NCBI GenBank assembly: GCA_026770575.1
Contig: MU657190.1
Location: 126,519-160,557, forward strand
Direction: 5' to 3'
Source of the DNA: Pelagophyceae sp. CCMP2097
Taxonomy: Eukaryota; Sar; Pelagophyceae
Length of the DNA: 34,039 bases
The notes under the pieces are model-generated. The model was not told the DNA's origin and searched no databases. It saw nothing but the letters and a program-made list of their open reading frames with translations. The position numbers and the translations under genes were made by a program. This document shows positions 1-9,647 of this stretch, in pieces (position 1 is the stretch's first letter; every line of letters starts with the position of its first letter).

Positions 1-156
1 CGACATCTCCACGGCGGGCTTGGCCTGGGCCGAGAAGATTGACATAATCTCCCAAAAGAACTTCGACGGGTTCGTCGTGCCCGAGCCGTCGAGCGTGATC
101 TCCGTCGCAGCCGCCGAGGCGGCGAGGAGCGCGCCGAGGCGCAGCATCCGGGGCAT
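1..156 (-). CDS. PstS-like phosphate-binding protein, N-terminal fragment (runs off the window)
   Basis: The minus strand reads 52 codons without a stop from an ATG at 156-154 to the window edge. An in-frame TAG five codons upstream fixes the start region. The first ~17 residues (MPRMLRLGALLAASAAA) look like a signal peptide. They are followed by ITLDGSGTTNPSKFFWEIMS, which resembles the start of PstS/periplasmic-binding-protein-2 domains found in secreted algal phosphate-binding proteins. The role inferred from the family is extracellular or wall-associated phosphate binding. Only the N-terminus is visible, so binding residues downstream cannot be checked. The second ATG at 147-145 is an equally good start. 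Family confidence is moderate. Confidence 0.6.
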   Translation of the reverse strand, partial: MPRMLRLGALLAASAAATEITLDGSGTTNPSKFFWEIMSIFSAQAKPAVEMS

Positions 157-1010
157 CGTCTCAACGCCGACCTAGGGCTCGAGACTGCGACTCAGCGACG
201 AACGAGGGTCATGTGAAACTACACGAAAGGTCTGGAAAGTTTCAGATTGATGGAAATGGCCTTTTTTTCCTTGTGCCGCGGCACAGCACCCCCGCCGGGG
301 CGCGGCCGACGCTCCCCTCGCCACCGCTTGCGCTCGCAGCCTGGACATGGGCGTTCCCGAAGCCCTCCGTTTGCTCGCAGAATGTTCTTCCCGAGCCTCG
401 GAACCGCAGGATTCCGAAAGTCAAACTTTCTGAGTTTGTCACAATAGTTGCCGAATTGTTGAACAAATTTGAAACACACGTGCATGACATCAGGAGGCTT
501 TCAGCGTTATCGCGTCACTTGCAGGCGCGCCGCGCGGACGGGGCACTCAGGGCCCACCTTTCCCGTCGAGGGATCCGTGCATCCATGGGTTGTTTGGGTC
601 CGAGTGCCGACATATCCCACGACGGACGACCGACCCTGCAGCACGACCGAGGACCGCGGCGTCTGTAGAAATCGATTACGTCGGGCGGCGGCGGCGGCGG
701 CCTCGAAAGAGTGGCGGTGAGCGCTAAGTGAGTGAGTGCTCAGTGGGTATACTGCTGGCGTCGGTGTCGGTGTGCTTGCGTCTGGGAATGGCCTCTGGCG
801 CGTCGTCCCAGTAGTGCGCCGTCGCTGCGAATTTGTGCAGCACCTGCAACAACGACGCCGAACGCGCGTGCGCGAGGCGCCTACGGAACGCCGTCGCGCG
901 CCGCCGGCGGAGCGCCCACGCCCTCCGAGTACGCGCGGGCCGCGGCTCACGGGAATGCGCCGCCGCCGCTTTGAGCCGCCCAGCACTGTGCGTGCGTCAG
1001 CGCCCAGACG
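157..1010. other. Stretch without a supportable gene
   Basis: Several open frames cross this stretch on both strands, but none shows a recognisable domain, a credible splice pattern or a clear codon preference. Open frames of this length arise by chance at this base composition. It probably holds the 5' flank of the PstS-like gene and the 3' flank of the split gene at 1011-1673. Confidence 0.4.
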
Positions 1011-1673
1011 TCATGCACCGCCTAGAGGCGCGGCCGGTGCGAAAAAGTGCCACGACGTCGCAAGGGCCGCGACGTCAAAGGTCCACTCGGCATTCACCCT
1101 GCCAATTTCCTTCAGCCAGAGGGCCGCGCCTCCTCGACGCACCACCGCGAAGCGCGCGTTGTCGGCGTGCGCGCGCGCGACGGCGACGACTTCGTCGCGG
1201 AGTCTCCGCAGGCCTAAAAGCGGCGTCGCTCCCCTCGTCACGTGCCTCGCTCGGGGCATTCATCACCCAGAGCCGTTTCTGCGCACCGCGGGGCGCGAGC
1301 GCGAGCGCGTCGCAGGCGTCGTCGGCGGCGAGGGTCTGGTCCGCGAGCCACGGCGCGCATTGCTGGGTGGCTGGCTGCCCAGTGGACTGCTGTCCCACGG
1401 ACGGCTGCCCAGTGGACTGCTGTCCCACGGACGGCTGCCCGGAAGACGGCCGCCCAACCGCCGACCCAACGCACGTCGCCGGCGGCGTCGCCAGCACGAG
1501 CCGCGGGCGCGCGGGCGCCTAAAGGCAACCACCGTCGCGCGGAAAGGCCCAAAGCACCGGAGTCTGCTTGTCTCAGAGACTCTCGCGGCTCGCGTCAAAC
1601 GCACCTTGTGCCAAGCCCATTCCGCCAAACCCGCGAGCTGCGCGACGAGGTGTGCGCGGAAGTCGACGGCCAT
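1011..1673 (-). CDS. Unidentified small split gene
   Basis: Proposed exons on the minus strand are 1673-1605 (start MAVDFRAHLVAQLAG, ending before donor GTGCGTTT), 1518-1475 (after TTTAG, ending before GTGCGTTG), a middle exon of about 110 nt (about 1355-1245, containing QKRLWVMNAPSEA and ending before GTGACG) and a last exon from about 1217 to the stop at 1011. The last exon encodes LRDEVVAVARAHADNARFAV and, further on, a WLKEIGRVNAEWTFD segment, which reads like a folded domain and not like noise. Joining the middle and last exons through C|GC gives an Arg and keeps the frame. The acceptor of the middle exon is not resolved. A TATATA lies 77 bp upstream of the start. I do not recognise the family and assign no function. 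The last exon is the best-supported part. Confidence 0.4.
1373..1440. repeat. 30-bp tandem repeat, 2.3 copies
   Basis: Units at 1373-1402 and 1403-1432 are identical, followed by 8 bp of a third. In the gene model for the minus strand this lies inside an intron. Read as protein it would give SVGQQSTGQP on the minus strand or a Cys-rich GCPVDCCPTD unit on the plus strand. I see no support for either as coding. Confidence 0.85.
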
Positions 1674-1749
1674 GGAAGCGCGCTCGCGCGTCCAGGCGAC
1701 GGCCGGCGCCTGAAAGCTTCGCGTCGAGATGATACCCGGACGCCGCGTC

Positions 1750-1755
1750 TATATA
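1750..1755 (-). promoter_or_regulatory. TATA-like element upstream of the gene at 1011-1673
   Basis: A TATATA hexamer sits 77 bp upstream of the ATG at 1673 in very GC-rich surroundings, a plausible core-promoter position for a minus-strand transcript. The call rests on motif and position only. Confidence 0.3.
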
Positions 1756-3276
1756 CGTCAGACAGCGTGCGATAGCCGCGCAGACGACTCGCGACTCGAA
1801 TCCGGGGCCCGCGACCCGATGGAAGCCGCACCTGGTGCAGCAGCGACGGCCCGAGGCCTAGCGTGGCGACGACGGTCGGACGGTCGAAAAGCTCCAGGAA
1901 TCCTGCGTCTTTCAAGAGAGCGTCCGGGTTTCTTTCATTGATGCCGGCCACCATGCCGAGTCTCGCCCGGCGCCCCTGGCCTCTGATGCCGCTCGCGAGT
2001 CCGGGGTCGTTGCGGTGGCGGTTTTGGCATCGTTCCGGGTAGAATGGCGGACGCAGGACGTTACCAAAATAGTAAAAATCGCATCGAGGCCAGCCCCGCG
2101 GCAGCGCGGCGCCGAAGACGTCGAGCGGGAAGTACAACAGCCGCACGGCGACTACGGGGCCGACACGTCGGCAATCGTCGTGGGCCGAAACGTCTGCAAT
2201 CGGAGCGCTCGCGTTTTCCACAAAGGCGTCGTTCCGAGGAAACTCTTCCCGAGGGCGCGGCTCACGGTCGCCGCGGCGCGCGGTGCACGTCTGTGATTTT
2301 TCACCGCGCGTGCGTGCGCAGAGGCCGGTGCAGAGGGCGAGGAAGGTGGATTGGACGGCCGAACAACCTGTAAACCCGATCGTGACGTTGCCACTCGGCT
2401 TCGCGGTCCGCCGCTCAAACGCCGCGAGCCTACGACACCCTGCGGCGACCCGAGACAGGGGCCGCGGCGCCGCGGAGACGGCGGGCCGCGGCGGACGCAC
2501 GTCCGGCCGAGCCTGCGAATTCGGCTCCAGAGGCGTCGGCCAGCGCCAGAATCCGAGGGTCGTCGTCCGCGTCGCGTGCGTCGCTCGGGACGCGCCGGCG
2601 GCGGCTCGAGGGGACGCACCGCAGGATCATGGGCTCTAGTGCAGGTTGCGAGTCGAGGCGCGTCGGTTGCGAGTAGGCACGCGCCGGGGCTTCGCCCAGG
2701 ATGAGCCTGCGAAGCTCTCCCAGGATGAGCCGCGCTCCCACCAGACGCAAAGTGCGGACACGCACCCGCGCGATGCGTTGCAGGATGACTTGCCTAAAAG
2801 GCCCCTTTCCGACGACGGCACAAAAGGCCCCTTTCTGAAACGCCGCCCGGCCCCAGCGCACCGTAGTCGACGCCCGCGGGCGCGCCGCCGTCGACGACGC
2901 CCTTCTTCGCGCGGCGGCCCGCGTCGCGCGGCGGCCGCGGCGCCCGCCGCGGCGCCCGCCGCGGCACCCGCGCCTTTTGCTCGCGGGCACTGCCGCCGCT
3001 GCCGACGCTCCACACCGCCGCCGCCAAGGCGCACCACGCCCACCGCGGGCGCGCCAGGCTGGCGGCCCGGCCCGCGGAGAGGCGGGGGGGGGGGTTCCGC
3101 CCGGGGCCGCGCCGGGGCGGACCGGAATGAGAAAAATCCGGGGTTTCGCTAAAACAGCAGTTTAGCGATTCGATAAACGGTTCTCACAGCCGACGGAGCC
3201 TCGCGCGGGTCCCGCGCCTCGGCGTCTGGTCGTGCGCATCGGGAACATCCATTATGCAATGGGGCGCCCTTCCGCG
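1756..3276. other. Low-complexity stretch with an uncertain minus-strand frame
   Basis: A minus-strand frame open from 2500 to 1595 contains non-random-looking pieces such as LLYFPLDVFGAALPRGW, but its C-terminal part overlaps in another frame the first exon of the gene starting at 1673. No family is recognised and no intron set was resolved. From 2640 to 3140 there are many short direct repeats (GGTTGCGAGT twice near 2643 and 2665, CCCAGGATGAGCC twice near 2697 and 2725, AAAAGGCCCCTTTC twice near 2796 and 2823), GCGCCCGCC-rich low complexity, and a G homopolymer near 3090. I see no supportable gene here. Confidence 0.4.
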
Positions 3277-4719
3277 TCACGCGGCGCGCGCTGCCGCAAG
3301 GGCCGCTTCGATTTCGTCCACCGCCGCCGCAGCGCCGGCGTTCCCCAGTGCCGCGGCGCGCTTGAGGAGGCGCAGGGCCTCGTCGAGGTTCCGTAGCACA
3401 CCATGGCCGTTTGCATAACACGCACCGAGGTTGTAGAGCGCGACCGCGTCGCCCTGCGCTGCGGCGAGCCAGAACCACCGCGCGGCTTCGGCGTAGGACT
3501 GCGCCACCCCCCTGCCCTCGTGTTTGCTTTGCCGAGACTGAACTGCGCACCAGGGTATTCTTGATCGGCTGCGAGCTGATACAACTGCGCGGCCGTCTCG
3601 TGGTCGATCTCGACGCCTTGCCCTTGAGCGTAACATAACCCCAATTTATTCTGAGCTGGTGCGTGCCCTTGCGCCGCAGCGAGCTCGTAAAGCTGGACCG
3701 CCCGCTGAAGCTGGAGGCCCATGTCACCATTAAAGTATTGGGTCCCAAGCACGACCTGCGCGTCGGCGTTGCCCTTGTCCACGTGCTTCTGCAGCCGGCG
3801 CACCCACTCGGCATTCGACTTGTAGGCCAGCGCTCGGCAGAGCGGGCACCGCTCGTCGTACTGCCGGCACTTGTCAGAGCACTCCTTGCAGATCTTCTTG
3901 CAGCAGCAGTCGTAGAAAATCGCGCCTTACAATTTGTATCCGAGTCCGAATCCGGGGTGAGGCGTGAGGGTTGATTATTTATATCCCGGGAAAGACTGTC
4001 GCAGAGCGGACAGTAGATCGGGCTGGCCGCCGGCCCTAAGCAGGAGCGACGATCTGGGTCGTCCGCCTCACTGAATGGAACCTTTGGTCGGTTTTAGACA
4101 GCACCGATGTCTGCCGGTTGGTATATTCTTCCGGCGGCTCAGTTCGAGGGCGGGCGGGCCTTGTTCTCGCACGCCGAGGCGTTTGATCGCTGGCTAGGCA
4201 TACCAGCATATTGTGGGCCGGCGGACGGCGTGGCCGATGTTTGGGTTGGTTGGGTTGAGGAAGTAGGGGCGCGGCAGCGGCGATAGCCGGCTCCGGCCGA
4301 CCGGTTGTGCCCGGCTGCGGGCCCGGCTGCGGGGTAAGCCTGAGGATATCGAAGCAGATGGCGCAAGTGCCGCGCCAGTCCGGCGCGTCATCGCTCGGCG
4401 CACTGGCCTCTGCCGTCTTTTCCGTCCGAACAGCCGATGAACGCGCTGCCGCCTTGAAGTCATCAGCCGGCGAAACGTCCTCGACGATGGGCGGCTCCTC
4501 CTTGATCTTCAGCTTCAGCGGCATGAGCGTGTCGAGGAGCCGGTCCTGGAAGTCGGCGGCCATCTGCTTGCACTGCTCCTTGTGCGCGCCCTCCTTCCAG
4601 TCGACGACCTGGCACGCCTTGGAGCAATAATGGCGGGATTTGCACTTGGTGCAGTGCTTGCCGCCCGGCGAGTCACAGACGCAGCAGGGCTTCGGGGCGG
4701 CGGCCGGCGATTCGACCAT
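3277..4719 (-). pseudogene. MYND finger / RING / Sel1-repeat gene, apparently disrupted
   Basis: The start at 4719 opens with a MYND zinc finger (Cys12, 15, 23, 26, 32, 36, His46, Cys50), followed by an acidic linker and the first half of a RING (CAICFDIL, near 4340). The second half of the RING (CCCKKICKEC, then CPLCR) and Sel1 repeats occur at 3925-3277, ending in AAAARAA-type sequence and a stop. Such MYND/RING/Sel1 proteins are probably protein-interaction or ubiquitin-ligase adaptors (family inference). Two defects are visible. The ~400 nt between the RING halves has no donor and acceptor that keep frame, and it carries a second RING-like start (YCPLCDSL, near 3990). Near 3530 the third Sel1 repeat (GAQFSLGKAN) shifts to another frame (EGRGVAQSYAEAARWF), consistent with loss of one base. 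Either this is a pseudogene, or the shift is a sequencing error plus an unrecognised intron. Confidence 0.6.
3956..3990 (+). repeat. Dispersed repeat, copy A
   Basis: Eighteen bases at 3956-3973 (GGTGAGGCGTGAGGGTTG) are identical to the reverse complement of 27262-27279. The similarity continues less exactly through a shared TATA-then-CCCGGG segment. Copy A lies in the non-coding stretch that separates the two halves of the RING in the Sel1 gene. Confidence 0.7.
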
Positions 4720-5096
4720 TTGTACCAGAGGGTTGGCGAGGCCCGGTGCGCCTCGCGGACCTCCTCACAGGCACACCGAAGCAGCGTCCCGATGCCACAG
4801 TGGCCCACACGTCGATAGCAAAACACCGTGTGAAACTGCGGCGGACACTTTCTCTCAAAAGTTGGTTTGGCGACACAGGGCTAAGCGCGCGGGCCGCGGC
4901 GCGGCTCGCGGCCGCTCCTTCGAAGCTCTGTCCCCAGGCTGCGGCCCGACCCTTTCCTCCAACCCGCCGTCCTCCATTGGGCGTCTTGCGCGTGCGCCGT
5001 TGAGGTGGCCCCGTGGCTCTAGGAGGCGAGAAGCAGCGAAGCGGAGAGGCCCGAAGCGGAGCCTCAGCGCGTGTTAAACAGCTCTGCAAAAAGAAT
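4720..5096. other. Spacer between two minus-strand genes
   Basis: This holds the 3' flank of the sirtuin and the presumed promoter of the MYND/Sel1 gene. The sirtuin frame would stay open through here if its last intron were not removed, which is why an unspliced reading is misleading. I see no further gene, TATA box or repeat. Confidence 0.5.
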
Positions 5097-6717
5097 TTAT
5101 CCGCCGGGGATGCGCCAGGGCGCGGCGGGCTCGCCGGCGAAGGGCTGGCGGACTGTTTTGAGGAAGGGGTCTTCTGTGACGTCATAGGCCGGCGGCGGTG
5201 GCTAAAGAGAGCGTCGGGGGCTTGCGCGGGGCGACGCCGCCGGCCCCTCTTTCGTCGGCCCCTCGGAGCCCCCTCTCTCGTCGGGGGCGCCTTTTGTCGG
5301 GGGCGCAGCACGAGGCGGCGGCTCTTCGGAAGGACGCGGTACTCTACGAGGCCAAGCAGCTCGAGGAGCTTTGCCGAGACGGCGTCGACGTCCGCCTCGA
5401 TGCGGATCAAGGCGAGCTCGTCGTCGCAGGCCTTGCCTTTGTTGACGATGACAAGCTTGCATTTCTTCCTCGACAACCTCAACGGCGCCCGCGCCCACTT
5501 GGAGTGCGGGTGCCACGGGTCAAAGTAGTTGGCCAAAACGGAGAGCGTCGAGCCCCACCTACGAAGAAGACTCGACAGCGGCGAGGCCGGGCGGGTGATG
5601 TCCGCGAGACGCTCTGCAGGCAAGTTGGGCCAGCAAGCCCCCCGCCGCCTACGCACACGACGACGAGGTCGGCCCTGCGCATGTGGTCCTTTGCGGCCTC
5701 GACACGGTGGACGGCGTTGTTGCCCCATGGGAAGCCCGAAGGGGCTTCGCCAAAGTCGACGGTCGAGTCGAGCCTAGAGGTATCCTTCAGGTTCCGGCCA
5801 GAGGTTGGAATTCCTAGAAAGAGGTCACAGTGGCCTGTGCTGCGCCCCCTGGGCGACTCACAGCCAGCCGGGCCCCGCGCAGGGCTCGGCGGTTGGTTGC
5901 GCCTCGGAGCTTGCCTCAGAGTGGCAGTGCGGGCACCTGCGCCCGGTCACGTGCGGCCCCCTGGCGTTGGTGCGATTCCACGTGTCGCCGTGGTACGTGA
6001 CAAAGTCGCGCGCGACGGCGGCGCCGCAGCCGGCGGGGCGTAAAACACGCGCGGCCGCGTCTTGGACTTTGCGGACAGCCAGCGTTTTTTTCCTTTTTTC
6101 CTTCAAGGCCAACTTCTTCGCCATCAAAACGGCGTCGTCGTCGTCGTCGGAGCTGCTCGAAGAGGAGCCGTCGAGGTCCGAGTCGGAGTCGCCTTCAGAG
6201 TATTTCCCGCAGAGCTCAATAAAGGCATTCCCATGCAACTCGGAAAGCCTAGAGAAACGGCTCACGAGAGTCCTCAACGCCCGCTCCACTCACTTGTCTG
6301 CCTCGAGTCCGGATCGGCGGTGCAACCCGTCTTCGTTCTGCGTGATCACGTGCTGCACAAATCGCCGCCCTTCAACCTCTCGAGCAAGGGCGGCCACCGC
6401 GCGGTGCGTCAGCGTCGGCTTTGCAAGCGTGTGCGTCCGGCACAGGTCCGTCGACCACGGGTGCTCGTCTGCTCCGAGGGCACGCTCCCTGTGGTTCGAC
6501 GGTGAAAGGGGTCTTGCAACACCCCCGCTACGCACTTTGCGGCGTTGGTCCAGATGCCGTCGGGCCCTCGGTAGTCGGGGATGCCCGAGTTTGTTGAAAT
6601 CCCGGCACCCGTGACAAAAACCGTGTGCGATGCGTCTTTCATCAGCTGCGCCAACCTTGCCACCTGGTCCTCAAACTCATCTCGGCCACTCCGCCGCTTC
6701 TTCCGGACGACGTCCAT
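5097..6717 (-). CDS. SIRT7-like (class IV) NAD-dependent protein deacylase
   Basis: Six exons (6717-6536, 6488-6294, 6248-5862, 5773-5657, 5558-5348, 5201-5097) join in phase to 398 codons and a TAA. Donors are GTGCGT, GTGAGT, GTGAGT, GTGCGT and GTAGAG, and all acceptors are AG. Sirtuin signatures are present: GAGIS (37-41), GIPDYRGPDGIW, QNEDGLHRRSG and the catalytic His131 in SELHGN. Further on come zinc-ribbon cysteines including CPHC (231-234), DSTVDFGE, then LVVVWGSTLSVLANYF and CKLVIVN. The tail AYDVTEDPF resembles SIRT7-type C-termini. Family knowledge: NAD-dependent deacylation of lysines, with SIRT6/7 relatives nuclear or nucleolar; a basic start (RKKRRS) agrees. Oddity: the first zinc pair, normally Cx2C, is split by ~60 residues of Ser/Asp-rich then Lys-rich sequence (Cys139 to Cys200). 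Divergent partner: the DUF1995 gene, 210 bp away. Confidence 0.9.
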
Positions 6718-6927
6718 GAGGCGGGGAGAGCGCGGCAGCCTGGATCGGAGAAACCGGATGCGTGGCGTCACCGAGGACTCCGACCTCGGACTCGAGCTCG
6801 CGAGGGAACGCGGTGGTATCGCCAAAGTGCGACTTTCAGCGACGAATATTGATCCTCGTGTCGGCCGCAAGTTGGGCCGCTGCTGCGACAGAGGCGCGAT
6901 CGAGAGCCGTGCAACCGTGCCAGGGCC
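6718..6927. promoter_or_regulatory. Shared upstream region of the sirtuin and DUF1995 genes
   Basis: The two start codons face away from each other across 210 bp, so both promoters must lie here or overlap the first exons. I see no TATA box or strong palindrome. Confidence 0.5.
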
Positions 6928-8538
6928 ATGCTGATGCGTTGCCTCTTGGCCCTGGCCTTTGCGGCGCCGTGTCGCGCGTTGACGGTGCACCGCGCCGGAT
7001 CTTTGGCGCGGCGTCTGACGGTCCGTCACCTCTCCCCGCTCCCGAACGGGATCAACCAGTACGACGTGAATGCTGGAATGCGCGCCAACCCGCTGGCGGC
7101 GGTGCGCGAAAAGGCGCTCGGGGCGATCAACTTGGCGCTGGCGAACAACGTCACTTTGGGTGAAGTGGAATTCCCACCTCTCCTCGGCACAAAAACGGAG
7201 TTCGACGACGTCGACAACGTCCAGATCCTGAACGCCAACAGCGACTGGGCCATGGTGCGTCTCAAACCGCGAGTGCCACGCTGACCGCGTCCGGCAGGAA
7301 CTCGCCGCGCCGCTGGCCAGGGAGTGCGTTCTTTGGCCTTTCCGACGTCGGCTTTTTCTCGTCGCCTTTCTCCCTGTAAGGCGCCCCGCTTGCCTCTAGG
7401 CTCGGCGAGTCGCTGTGGCTGGCGTTTGCGGACCGGAAGGAGCTGGAGGTGGCTCGGGAAGCGTGGTGCGTGTGCCTTCAAAACCCGGCCTTTGCTCCGC
7501 GCCTCTGGAGTTCCACACTCGTCGTTGTAGGCCCGGCCGCGCCTTTACGACGGCGACGTTATCGACGATCGAGGACAGCGCTGCCGCGCTCGGGGCGCCC
7601 GTGGACAGGCCGTGGGGTTCCCAATTCGCCGAAGCCGCGGAGAACTTGCTCGGGACGAAGAAGCTCGGCGCCGTGCCGGAGATGGCAAAGGCGCCCAAGC
7701 CGCGCCTCATCGTACATTCAGCGTCGGCGATTCCGAGTCGGGGAACGCAGTCGTGAGAACGGAGTCGGCCGGCGTCGCAGAGAGGGATGGAGACACGGTG
7801 GTTGATGCGTCGCCGTCAGGTCGCGGTGCAGCCCGGCGACGGTGGTCCCATCGAAGACTGGCTGAACCTTGAGCGGTGTGGTGCGTCGTTTGGCCCAGAC
7901 GTGCCTTGGAGAGGCGCCGCTCGACGCACGCGCCGCGCAGAGACGGACGGCGCGCTGCTCATTTCGACGAACGGCGCCTTTGACAAACTTCGAGGCGGCG
8001 CGCAATACACGGCGTCCAGCGAACGGCGCCTTTGCGTCCCGCGAACGGCGCCTTTGAGAAGTCGAGCCCGCCGCCGAAACGGACGCGTGCCTAGGTACCC
8101 GCGCATCATCTTCCCAAAGCATCGAACCGGCGTCCCGCGCCCGCGAGAGACACGCTCTTGAGAGGCCGGTCACAACGCAAATCCGTCGCCTCGAGGCCGG
8201 TCCCCACAAGGCAAAGATCCCAGGCTCGCCGACTCCGTCGCCCGCTTCATCGTCCGATTCGAGACGCTCTACTACCTCAAGCCCATCAGCACAAGACGGT
8301 GTCCCAAACCGTCGCGGGCCATACTGCCGTCGAAGCGTTTCCCAGATTTCTTTCTTCGCTTTTCGCGTCCGACGTTCCCGTAGGTAACAAGGGCCGTTCC
8401 GCGTGGCTCTTCCGAGTCTACCCGGAGCCGTGGCAGCTCGTGCAGCAGCGGCGCGAGGACACGGCGCTGGTCGCGACGTTTGAGGAACGACCCACGTTCG
8501 CAGAGGTGCTCCGGCTCATGGCGACATGCCCGCCGTAA
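6928..8538 (+). CDS. Plastid-targeted DUF1995 protein (LPA3-type family)
   Basis: Nine exons (6928-7254, 7298-7323, 7400-7465, 7531-7711, 7820-7880, 7941-8001, 8095-8118, 8224-8288, 8384-8538) join to 321 codons plus TAA with every phase consistent. The N-terminus (MRCLLALAFAAPCRA) is a signal peptide followed by an Arg-rich transit-like stretch. The mature part begins GINQYDVNAG. Conserved pieces are GEVEFPPLLGTK, FDDVDNVQILNANSDW, VAVQPGDGG, LLISTNGAFDKLRGG, YPRIIFPK and LFRVYPEPWQ. The family is plastid-located and, in plants, linked to photosystem II assembly (LPA3); the role here is inferred. Exons 2 (26 nt) and 7 (24 nt) are microexons. Introns 6, 7 and 8 use GC donors. GT alternatives for these do not restore the conserved sequence. 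The second ATG, two codons in, is an alternative start. Confidence 0.85.
8002..8094 (+). other. GC-AG intron, DUF1995 gene intron 6
   Basis: It starts GCAATACACGGCGTCC and ends CCTAG. Splicing gives LRGGA then YPRIIFPK. Near its 3' end it carries GGACGCGTG, an imperfect inverted copy of the CACGGCGTCC near its 5' end. It contains two extra copies of a 15-mer found in the upstream exon. Confidence 0.7.
8119..8223 (+). other. GC-AG intron, DUF1995 gene intron 7
   Basis: It starts GCATCGAACCGGCGTCC and ends CCCAG. Splicing AA|G restores FPKLADSVARF. It belongs to the same 5'-block class as the neighbouring GC introns. Confidence 0.7.
8289..8383 (+). other. GC-AG intron, DUF1995 gene intron 8
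   Basis: It starts GCACAAGACGGTGTCC and ends CCGTAG. Splicing A|GT restores LKPISNKG ahead of the conserved LFRVYPEPWQ. The inner GTGTCC could be taken as a GT donor, but that would put an in-frame TAA in the next exon. Confidence 0.65.
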
Positions 8539-8904
8539 ACGCTTAAAAGCTCCTCTGAACCACGCCGGGCCCTCGGCGACGAAGAGTGCCGGGGGTGGCC
8601 TCGATGGGCACTTTGCTCTTTGGCTTCGGGCGTCTCCCGATGCGCCCGTCGCGACGTCCGAGCGCCGTCGTCTCGCTCGCCGTCGCGACGCGCGTCGTAT
8701 CGAGCGAGCACCGCATCGTGGACGGGCGGCCCTCGGGCCGCGAGGATCCTCTCCAGTAGCATGCAGCCTCTCCAATGGCGCTGAATCAAAGGACGACAGC
8801 AGGGGCACTCGCCGTGGCGGCCGTGGATCACTGCCAGTGCGCACGACTCAAAAATTATTAATCACCGCACACAAGCAAGGCGCCCGAGGAGCGGCTGCGC
8901 GCCG
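8539..8904. other. Convergent 3' spacer
   Basis: This lies between the ends of the DUF1995 gene and WD40 copy 1. Around 8850 a small AT-rich run (AAAAATTATTAATC) stands out and could serve as 3'-end signal for either transcript. No gene is seen. Confidence 0.5.
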
Positions 8905-9647
8905 CTACACTGTCGAGTCCCAGAGCCGTGCCGTCTTGTCGGCGCTCGCCGTCACGACGCGCGTGCCGTCGGGCGAGAACGCGCAGCCCCAGATGGCGCC
9001 GGTGTGCCCCTCGAGCATCGTCAGCAGCGCGCCCGTCTCGGCGTCCCAGAGCTTCGCCGTCGCGTCGTCGCTCGCCGTCACGATGCGCGTGCCGTCGGGC
9101 GAGAACGCGCAGCTCGTGACGCTATCGGCGTGCCCTTCGAGCATCGCCAGCAGCGCGCCCGTCTCGGCGTCCCATAGCTTCGCCGTCTTGTCGAGGCTTG
9201 CCGTCACGACGCGCGTGCCGTCGGGCGAGAATGCGCAGCTCGTGACAAAGCGGGTGTGCTCTCGAAGCGTCAGCTGCAGCCAAAGCCGCGCCGTCCTGTC
9301 GCCGCTCGCCGTCACGATTCGCGTGCCGTCGGGCGAGATCGCGCAGATCGTGACGGGGAAGGTGTGCCCCACGAGCGTCGTCAGCAGCGCGCCCGTCTCG
9401 ACGTCCCAGAGCTGCAACTTGCAGTCGTTGCCGCCGGTGACAACGCGCCTGCCATCGGGCGAGAGCGCACAGCTCCAGACGCAGCTAGGGTGCCCCTTGA
9501 GGAATCAATGAGGATGGCCCTTGGCGATCCCGCCAGAAGAAGCCGCACGACCGGCGCCGCGGCCCGGCCACCTCGAGGGACGAGCCTCGTCACGAAGAGC
9601 ACGTCCGGAGCCCGGCAGCCGGAGGACCGTGCCCACATCTGCAGCAG
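8905..9647 (-). pseudogene. WD40 / F-box-like gene copy 1, decayed
   Basis: The frame ending at 8905 holds WD40 blades of the type CAFSPDGTRIVTAS ... KLWDAETGALL. Blades can be read upstream to about 9500 (SCALSPDGRRVVTGG), where an in-frame TGA occurs shortly before LKGHPSCVWS. Upstream (to 9647) the N-terminal F-box-like region of the family is still recognisable by homology to the intact copy at 16567-17649 (APDVLFVTRLV versus APNALLVTKRV), but in shifted frames and with insertions. One blade has also lost about seven residues (TARLW runs directly into QLTLREH). The intact relative has seven blades. No function is known for this family beyond a predicted beta-propeller scaffold. A truncated product from an internal ATG (9417) cannot be excluded. 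Confidence 0.65.

Noticed and set aside
213..668. Plus-strand 151-codon frame with a hydrophobic, helix-like middle
   Set aside because: It has no recognisable domain, no support from splice patterns, and equally long frames overlap it on both strands.
4673..5728. Single unspliced 351-codon minus-strand gene
   Set aside because: Only its first part is sirtuin exon 5. The conserved C-terminus (AYDVTEDPF) is reached by splicing into another frame that ends at 5097.
8480..9511. Long plus-strand open frame (343 codons) opposite WD40 copy 1
   Set aside because: It is the antisense shadow of the repeated WD40 blades: its repeats (VPSGENAQ-type) mirror SPDGT blades, and the sense strand carries the recognisable domain.
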